From positions 1-12,560 of the forward strand of contig CAIPWS010000136.1 of NCBI GenBank assembly GCA_903868845.1: a stretch of 12,560 nucleotides of DNA. Reading direction: 5' to 3'. The DNA comes from an uncultured bacterium. Lineage in GTDB: Bacteria; Patescibacteriota; Minisyncoccia; Phycocordibacterales; PALSA-1337. The notes under the pieces were generated by a model that saw only the letters and a program-made list of their open reading frames with translations, did no database searches and was not told the origin of the DNA. The translations under genes were made by a program, and so were the position numbers. Position 1 is the first letter of the stretch; each line of letters opens with the position of its first letter. This document shows, piece by piece, positions 7,482 through 12,560 of this stretch.

Positions 7482-9386
7482 CTACTTACGACCAGCGCGC
7501 AATGCATTGACTATAGGAATGAAGTCTGTCAAAAAGTTATATGTTGCAGCTCCGACTGGACCGAGAAGTCCAAGTCCTGGTATTCCTACAGTAACCCAGA
7601 TGAGTCCTATGCCATTTGTGATACCCCAGATCCAAAAACTTTGATGCATAATACCCTTCACCTTCTGAGCCATAGTTATAACTTCTGGAACTCTGTCTAT
7701 ATGGTCCTTCATGATAGTGACATCAGATGCTTCTATGGCTGAGTCTGCGCCGATACCACCCATTGCAATAGAAACATCTGCCAAAGCTAGAGACGCTGCA
7801 TCGTTTACACCGTCACCTATATAAGCGACAACACTGGAAGACGAGCTATTTTCTTTTTCAAACTTCCTTATGAGATCAACCTTACCTTCTGGTGTCATGT
7901 TTGCATGGAAATGTCTCAAGTTTAGTTCGTGAGCAATATTCGATGCTGCTTTTTCATTATCTCCCGTCAACATATGCCACTCCTTCACTCCGAGCTTACG
8001 AGTTTCTGCTATGATCTCTGTAGCATGTGGTCGTAATTCATCTACATAAGAAAGTAGTCCAGCCACTTCTCCATTTACAGAAAGACAAACTATACCTCGT
8101 CCAGCATCTTTCTCAGTCTGAATATCCTTCTTCACCACATCGGATATGCGTGAACCACGAGCCTCGACGAATGAAACTCTTCCCATAAGCATCGCTTCAC
8201 CATCGTGGCTAAACGATATACCTTCACCAGGTATTTCATTCAATTCGTCAGGCAAGTGTGGCTCTATCTTATATTCGCTGGCATATTCCATGATAGCTCT
8301 AGAAATAGCATGCTTGGACTCAGCAGCTCCACCAACAAAACGTTTCGCAATCTCTTCACGAGTCCAAAGACCATACATATGTATGTCCACAACTTTCGGT
8401 TTTCCTCGTGTTAGAGTCCCTGTCTTATCCGTCAAAATATATTTCACCTTAGAGAGTTGTTCGAAAGCACTTGAACCCTTCACGATAACTCCACGTCTTG
8501 CTGCATAAGCTATGGCCGCTGTATATGCAAGAGGAATAGCAACAGCGATGTCATCTGCACATACAACAAGCAAAATAGACAAAATGACTTTCGGTTGGAA
8601 ACCGAGTAGGTAAAGACCGATCGAGACTATAAGCGATACAGCTATATACCACTGAGTAAATTTGTCCGCAGCAAGTTCTGCCTTATTTTTGTCACGACTC
8701 GCCTCCTCCACAAGTGAGACCATCCTAGAAAGAGTCGTATCAGCTCCAACCTTCTCAGTCTTAACTATAAGTGATCCTGATTCATTTACAGTTGAAGTAA
8801 AAACTTTGTCACCAGCTTTCTTGGGTATCAGTTCACTTTCACCAGTCAATGAAGACTCGTCGATATCTGCTTGTCCTGAGACAACCAGACCATCTACTGG
8901 TACCCTGTCTCCAGACTCAACAATAACCAAATCTCCAGGCTTTACTTCGCTTATATGAATATCCTTCACAGAATCACCGATCCTTATACGGACATTCTCA
9001 ACATGATATTTCATAAGACTCTGTATAGTCTTTTTTGCTCTGGTCTCTGTTATGAGATCAAATATTCTAGCGAAAGCCAACATGAGCGTTATGAAGGCTG
9101 CAGATGACCATTCCTGTGCAAACAATGAAAATACCAAAGCTATTGAAGCCAGCAAATCTACTGATATACGCTTCTCAACCAATGTTTTTAGAGCGCTAAT
9201 AGCCACTGGAATTATTCCAAGGAAAGCCAACACTGCCATGGACTCATGTAACCAAGGTGTATTTGAAAAAATCCTCGCAATAAGCAATGACCCTGTACAA
9301 ACTATCAATACGATATCGAACACCATGAAGAACCTTTCTTCGAAGAGTTCAAGTGAAGGAAAGTTTTTTGCAAATTTGATAGACAT
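7482..9386 (-). CDS. P1B-like (heavy-metal-type) P-type ATPase with non-canonical ion-binding motifs
   Basis: This 634-residue protein has the full P-type ATPase core: actuator TGES (181-184), phosphorylation site DKTGT with Asp320, TGDN (474-477) and GDGVNDA (524-530). The membrane layout, the KRISVDLLASIAL...EWSSAAFI start and the terminal NALR resemble P1B heavy-metal pumps. There is no N-terminal metal-binding domain. Two signatures are altered. The CPx site before the P-domain reads CADDIAVAIP (276-285). The HP dipeptide of the nucleotide domain reads HA (ESKHAISRA, 356-364). The last helix has NFLTDFIPIVNALR. The substrate is therefore open: a divalent metal, or another cation bound by the Asp pair. 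The ATG overlaps the NDH-2 stop as TAATG, allowing coupled translation. TAAACT-N6 upstream is a weak -10 match. Confidence 0.9.
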   Translation of the reverse strand: MSIKFAKNFPSLELFEERFFMVFDIVLIVCTGSLLIARIFSNTPWLHESMAVLAFLGIIPVAISALKTLVEKRISVDLLASIALVFSLFAQEWSSAAFITLMLAFARIFDLITETRAKKTIQSLMKYHVENVRIRIGDSVKDIHISEVKPGDLVIVESGDRVPVDGLVVSGQADIDESSLTGESELIPKKAGDKVFTSTVNESGSLIVKTEKVGADTTLSRMVSLVEEASRDKNKAELAADKFTQWYIAVSLIVSIGLYLLGFQPKVILSILLVVCADDIAVAIPLAYTAAIAYAARRGVIVKGSSAFEQLSKVKYILTDKTGTLTRGKPKVVDIHMYGLWTREEIAKRFVGGAAESKHAISRAIMEYASEYKIEPHLPDELNEIPGEGISFSHDGEAMLMGRVSFVEARGSRISDVVKKDIQTEKDAGRGIVCLSVNGEVAGLLSYVDELRPHATEIIAETRKLGVKEWHMLTGDNEKAASNIAHELNLRHFHANMTPEGKVDLIRKFEKENSSSSSVVAYIGDGVNDAASLALADVSIAMGGIGADSAIEASDVTIMKDHIDRVPEVITMAQKVKGIMHQSFWIWGITNGIGLIWVTVGIPGLGLLGPVGAATYNFLTDFIPIVNALRAGRK

Positions 9387-10642
9387 TAGGTCAGTTTAGT
9401 GATATCTCGTGTGAAAAAGAGTTGCAGTGCCCATTCGAACATGATACGTATCCTTTTTTTGGATGATGCAAATTTGAAGAGATAAATCGTACGCCATACG
9501 AACCATGTAAATCGGCCTTGTATACTTTTTTTGAATACTTCTCCAACTGCAAACAATTTTCCTACAGACACCAAACTACCTTTCAAATGAAAATCAAAAG
9601 TCTGTAACTTTTTTTGTTTTATCGAGGCAATGACGTTGTGAGCGATCACATCCGCTTGTTGAACAGCGGTTTGAGCAAGCATTGGTAATGCCCCAGCAGT
9701 ATCTCCCAAAGCAAAAGCCCTTTCATCTCCACTTATTCTGAAAAATTCATCCGTGTTCAGACGACCGGTATTTGATATGGTATTACTGCTTCCTATAAAA
9801 TCGAGTGAAATAGCTTTCACACCAGCAGCCCAGATTACTGTTGCTGTTGGTATTGCTTCAACCTCATTTGTCTTATCTAGCAAAGTTAAAGTGTGAGATG
9901 TGATATTTGTGACCTTACCTTCTAGTTTGATATCAACTCCTTTTTCTTTAAGGTGATCTAGAACTGATTTTCTCAATTGTGGCTGAAATTGCTGTAGCAA
10001 CTCTGGTCCAGCATGTATCAAGGTAATTTTGACTTCTTTATGATCACAAGAATAATTATTTTTGAAATAGCGATCTATCATTCCATGAATGAATTCTGTT
10101 AACTCCGCTACCGTCTCTACACCTGTCGGACCTCCACCAACTACTACAAACGACAACAATCTGGCACGTTCAGCAGGATCCTCACACATGACCGCTTCTT
10201 CGAAGCAGTCTATGACATGAGTACGTATATTTACAGCATCACTCAAGCTCTTGAGTGGTAAACTATACTTTTCCGCTCCCGGAATACCATAATAATTTGT
10301 TTCTGCACCAGTCGCTACAACCAGATAATCATAAGGAAGTGCATGTTGTGAATTTGCACTAGCAATATATACTTTTCTCTCTGTTAGATCTATGGACTTC
10401 ACTGCTCCCTGACATATAGCTATACCTGTTCCAGCAAATATCTCGCGAAGTGGTTCGGCCACACTAGTTGGACTGAGTGACCCTGTTGCAACTTCATGCA
10501 GAAGTGGTGTAAATAAAAAATAATTTGTTTTATTTACTATAGTTACATCGATAGTTTCATTCTTAACATACTTCGCCAACTTCTTGGCAACATATGTTCC
10601 ACCAAACCCTGCTCCAAGTATGACTATGTGCGGCTTTAACAT
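9386..10642 (-). CDS. NDH-2-like NAD(P)H:quinone oxidoreductase (FAD-dependent)
   Basis: This 418-residue two-dinucleotide-fold flavoprotein has GAGFGG (10-15) for FAD, VVATGAETNY (108-117), the NAD(P) motif GGGPTGVE (169-176), IWAAGV (270-275), the flavin-contacting ALGDTAG (311-317) and the quinone-site motif AQTAVQQ (323-329). The C-terminus (about 378-418) has the WFVWRTIYLFKF...RIRIMFEW and FFTRDI pattern of the type II NADH dehydrogenase membrane anchor. It should oxidise NAD(P)H at the cytoplasmic face of the membrane and reduce quinone without pumping protons. I start it at ATG 10642 (MLKPHIVILGAG). The frame continues to a start at 10678, but that adds 12 residues before the Rossmann strand and overlaps the ZIP gene. 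ATG 10642 is also preceded by TATAAT-N6. The stop overlaps the next gene's ATG. Confidence 0.93.
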   Translation of the reverse strand: MLKPHIVILGAGFGGTYVAKKLAKYVKNETIDVTIVNKTNYFLFTPLLHEVATGSLSPTSVAEPLREIFAGTGIAICQGAVKSIDLTERKVYIASANSQHALPYDYLVVATGAETNYYGIPGAEKYSLPLKSLSDAVNIRTHVIDCFEEAVMCEDPAERARLLSFVVVGGGPTGVETVAELTEFIHGMIDRYFKNNYSCDHKEVKITLIHAGPELLQQFQPQLRKSVLDHLKEKGVDIKLEGKVTNITSHTLTLLDKTNEVEAIPTATVIWAAGVKAISLDFIGSSNTISNTGRLNTDEFFRISGDERAFALGDTAGALPMLAQTAVQQADVIAHNVIASIKQKKLQTFDFHLKGSLVSVGKLFAVGEVFKKSIQGRFTWFVWRTIYLFKFASSKKRIRIMFEWALQLFFTRDITKLT

Positions 10643-10648
10643 TCTTAC

Positions 10649-10654
10649 ATTATA
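10649..10654 (-). promoter_or_regulatory. -10 box of the NDH-2-like gene, overlapping the ZIP stop codon
   Basis: A perfect TATAAT on the - strand overlaps the TAA stop of the ZIP gene and is followed by exactly 6 nt (GTAAGA) before ATG 10642. GT precedes the hexamer, as at the FAD oxidase promoter. This supports the shorter NDH-2 start and predicts a leaderless transcript. A -35 box is not evident. Confidence 0.5.
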
Positions 10655-11411
10655 ACCCAGCCAAACGAATAGCTCCATAGAGTATGGCTACTCCAAGTAA
10701 AGTCATGAGTGTTGTCATGAACTTGGGGTGTGCATGTTGACTCTCTGGTATGAGATCACTTGCACCAATATACAAAAAGAATCCAGCGAAAAGTGCCAAT
10801 ATCACACCAAGATTTTGTTCTGAAACTTTGAAAAACATAGTTGCGACTACACCGACTACTGGTGCCAAGGCGTCCGCCACAAGCCATCGAATAGCATGTT
10901 TAAATTCGCCTTTATTTTTCAAAATCATGTTCACGGTATTTATTCCATCAGAAAAATCGTGCACCAATACAGCTACAGCAACTATTGCTCCTATAGCAGC
11001 AGAAACTTGGAATGCGAGACCTATAGCGACACCATCCAGGAAACTGTGAAAACAAAGACTGCCTGCGCCGAGTATGCCACGCTGTGCATGTGTAGTGTTC
11101 TCGATATGTGATACTCCGTCAGCGTGTTCCGTGTTGTCATCATGATCATGAAAATGAAGAAAGACCAAACGATCGAGCAAAAGATAAATGACGAATCCGA
11201 GTGCGGTTATGGCAAGAATAGTAGAATTTGAATAAAAAACGCCGCCAAGATTTAGCGACTCTGGCATAAGATCGAAGAATGCCACAGCTATGACAGCTCC
11301 AGCTGAAAATCCAAGTATGAGATGTAACTTATCTTTCAATTTGAGAGCAAAAAGACCGCCGAGTAATGTGGCGACAAACGTAGCGATGGAAATGAGAATT
11401 ATTGTTAGCAT
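10650..11411 (-). CDS. ZIP-family metal transporter
   Basis: This 253-residue protein has about eight hydrophobic segments in the ZIP arrangement. Helix 2 contains FFDLMPES (45-52) and a late helix repeats the theme as GASDLIPES (216-224). Helix 4 has HSFLDGVAIG (122-131) and helix 5 has HDFSDGINT (151-159), the positions of the metal-binding HNxPEG-type motifs. The cytoplasmic-type loop between helices 3 and 4 is His/Asp-rich (HFHDHDD at 86-92, further His to 108), a common ZIP feature for zinc binding or sensing. ZIP carriers usually move Zn, Fe or Mn into the cytoplasm; the exact metal is unknown. The gene starts 24 nt after the second MacB-type permease and has no Shine-Dalgarno sequence or well-spaced -10, so it is probably co-transcribed with that permease. 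Confidence 0.9.
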   Translation of the reverse strand: MLTIILISIATFVATLLGGLFALKLKDKLHLILGFSAGAVIAVAFFDLMPESLNLGGVFYSNSTILAITALGFVIYLLLDRLVFLHFHDHDDNTEHADGVSHIENTTHAQRGILGAGSLCFHSFLDGVAIGLAFQVSAAIGAIVAVAVLVHDFSDGINTVNMILKNKGEFKHAIRWLVADALAPVVGVVATMFFKVSEQNLGVILALFAGFFLYIGASDLIPESQHAHPKFMTTLMTLLGVAILYGAIRLAGL

Positions 11412-11435
11412 AAAATAGCAATGCTGAGCCAGATT

Positions 11436-12560
11436 TTACTCATACCTAAGCGCCTCGATAGGACTCTTCTTCGAAGCCTTGCTTGCAGGATAACCACCGA
11501 AAACCAACCCTATCACTGCTGACACTCCAAATCCAAGCGCTGCACCTCCCCATGGAAATATAAATTGCCAATTTACACCTAGGCCCTTAGAAAGTATGAG
11601 CGCAATGATAAATGCTAATGATGATCCAAGTATGATACCTATGACACCTCCAAGAACAGTCAGCATGATAGCTTCTATAAGGAATTGCCACAATATATCA
11701 CTATCTGTCGCACCTATCGCCTTACGAAGACCTATTTCACGTGTTCGTTCAGTAACCGCGACCAACATGATATTCATGATACCAACACCTCCGACGAACA
11801 GAGCAATAGAGGCAACCGCAACTAGAAACCATGTCAAAGCTCCAGTTATAGTAGAAAGTCGATTTGCTAGATCCTGCTGAGTTTGAACAGAAAAATCTTC
11901 TTTTGTTGGATCAGTGATTCCGTGTGAATCGCGTAGAGTTGCGCGAATATCATCAGCAGTCACAGTCACGGCTGAGTCTGATACTGCTTGAACGATAATA
12001 CGCTGAAAATATTTTATACCCAAAAGGTAGTTCTGTACTGTCGTATATGGCATGATGGCCATACTATCGAAGTTGAACAATGATCCACCTCCAGAAGGAG
12101 GCAAAGCTCCGACAACTTTGAAATTTCGTCCTTTTATCTTTATTTTCTGACCAACAGGATTTGCATCGGCATTGTCGAAAAGGTGTTCAACAACTTTGGA
12201 ACCGATGACAACTACATCATTGCTTGATGTCACGTCATCTTGTGTGAAAAAAGAACCATATTTAGGATTTAAGTCAAAGATATCGGCCATCAAGTTTGTA
12301 GCACCGAAAATACTGACCTGATATGTATTCGACTCGTATGACGCAATGTCCGCACCAAGAACTGTAGGCATTATAGACTTCAGTCCTGGGACATTCGCTT
12401 TATTCTGCAAAGCGACCAAATCTTTTTGTTTCAATGAATCACCATACAACTGAGCCGAGTCAGATGGTCCAGTCGGTTCACGTCCTGGAATGATAGCAAT
12501 AGTATTTGTTCCCAAACCCTGAACTTGACCCAAGATAAGATTTTGTGCACCAGCGCCGAG
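11436..12560 (-). CDS. Second MacB-type ABC transporter permease, 5'-truncated by the window edge
   Basis: The frame is open to the last base (374 codons plus the TAA at 11436-11438), so the N-terminus and first membrane helix lie outside. The visible part begins LGAGAQNLILGQVQGLGTNT, equivalent to the segment after TM1 in MacB proteins. The extracytoplasmic domain follows, then three FtsX-domain helices with VAVTERTREIGLRKAIGATDSDI, and the end GYPASKASKKSPIEALRYE. It is a clear paralogue of the permease at 1767-2993 and shares its C-terminal LRYE, but the extracytoplasmic domain differs and has a Gly/Ser-rich insert (PPSGGGSLFNF). Its ATPase and adaptor are presumably just beyond the window. 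The TTG at 12531-12533 is an internal Leu codon, not the start. Confidence 0.93.
   Translation of the reverse strand, partial: LGAGAQNLILGQVQGLGTNTIAIIPGREPTGPSDSAQLYGDSLKQKDLVALQNKANVPGLKSIMPTVLGADIASYESNTYQVSIFGATNLMADIFDLNPKYGSFFTQDDVTSSNDVVVIGSKVVEHLFDNADANPVGQKIKIKGRNFKVVGALPPSGGGSLFNFDSMAIMPYTTVQNYLLGIKYFQRIIVQAVSDSAVTVTADDIRATLRDSHGITDPTKEDFSVQTQQDLANRLSTITGALTWFLVAVASIALFVGGVGIMNIMLVAVTERTREIGLRKAIGATDSDILWQFLIEAIMLTVLGGVIGIILGSSLAFIIALILSKGLGVNWQFIFPWGGAALGFGVSAVIGLVFGGYPASKASKKSPIEALRYE

Noticed and set aside
8146..8508. 120-residue + strand ORF antisense to the P-type ATPase.
   Set aside because: It is a shadow of a strongly conserved coding region (P-domain with DKTGT), with no domain of its own.
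10643..10678. Upstream start for the NDH-2 gene at 10678.
   Set aside because: It would overlap the ZIP gene by 29 nt and add residues before the N-terminal Rossmann strand. The ATG at 10642 has TATAAT-N6.
10750..11049. 99-residue + strand ORF inside the ZIP gene.
   Set aside because: It is a shadow of ZIP codons. The - strand frame carries paired metal motifs and membrane helices.
11412..11420. TGCTATTTT as an extended -10 for the ZIP gene.
   Set aside because: It abuts the ATG, so transcription would start inside the gene and there is no later plausible start codon. Co-transcription with the upstream permease is more likely.
12531..12533. TTG as start of the second MacB-type permease.
   Set aside because: The frame stays open to the window edge and upstream residues match the conserved GxGAQ segment, so it is an internal Leu.
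1..12560. Mobile element, CRISPR array, tRNA or rRNA genes.
   Set aside because: I saw no transposase or integrase motif, no direct repeat array with spacers, no cloverleaf-like sequence in the short gaps, and no conserved rRNA segments.

Overview
The window is a densely packed stretch of bacterial chromosome, moderately AT-rich, with small intergenic gaps and no RNA genes, insertion sequences or CRISPR arrays that I can see. The standard code fits: TGA is used once as a stop, and no ORF needs a reassigned codon. Three traits suggest a member of the Candidate Phyla Radiation (Patescibacteria, most likely the Parcubacteria/Paceibacteria side). These are the compact layout, the lack of Shine-Dalgarno sequences, and the protein styles (MacB-like permeases, the 557-residue FAD oxidase, DoxX, and ZIP with aspartate motifs). 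This assignment is an inference from style, not from a marker gene.

Layout. On the + strand (1-3725) lie a 5'-truncated HlyD/MacA-type adaptor, a MacB/LolD-type ATPase and a MacB-type permease, which together form a tripartite-style exporter. A short-chain dehydrogenase follows. On the - strand (12560 down to 3726), in transcription order, come: a second, truncated MacB-type permease; a ZIP metal transporter; an NDH-2-like flavoprotein; a P1B-like P-type ATPase; a DoxX-family membrane protein; a GlcD/D-lactate-dehydrogenase-like FAD oxidase; and a DrrA/DrrB-like ABC exporter pair. The two blocks converge at 3725/3726 with their stop codons directly abutting.

How the genes may work together. 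The two ends are ABC export machinery. The middle (about 5.3-11.4 kb) is a redox and metal neighbourhood. It holds two flavoenzymes that could pass electrons to quinone (NDH-2 with its AQxAxQQ motif, and the FAD-linked 2-hydroxyacid oxidase), a DoxX protein, a ZIP carrier and a P-type cation pump. The pump lacks both the CPx motif and the HP dipeptide of P1B ATPases, so its substrate cannot be assigned.

Expression. No start codon has a convincing Shine-Dalgarno sequence. A -10-like hexamer lies 6-7 nt upstream of six starts: exact TATAAT-N6-start at the SDR, FAD oxidase and NDH-2 genes, TATTAT-N7 at the DrrA-like gene, and weaker TAnnnT matches at DoxX and the P-type ATPase. Starts inside apparent operons lack it. 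This spacing predicts largely leaderless mRNAs and splits the - strand into several transcription units. The longest stretch without a gene is 69 bp (7413-7481).
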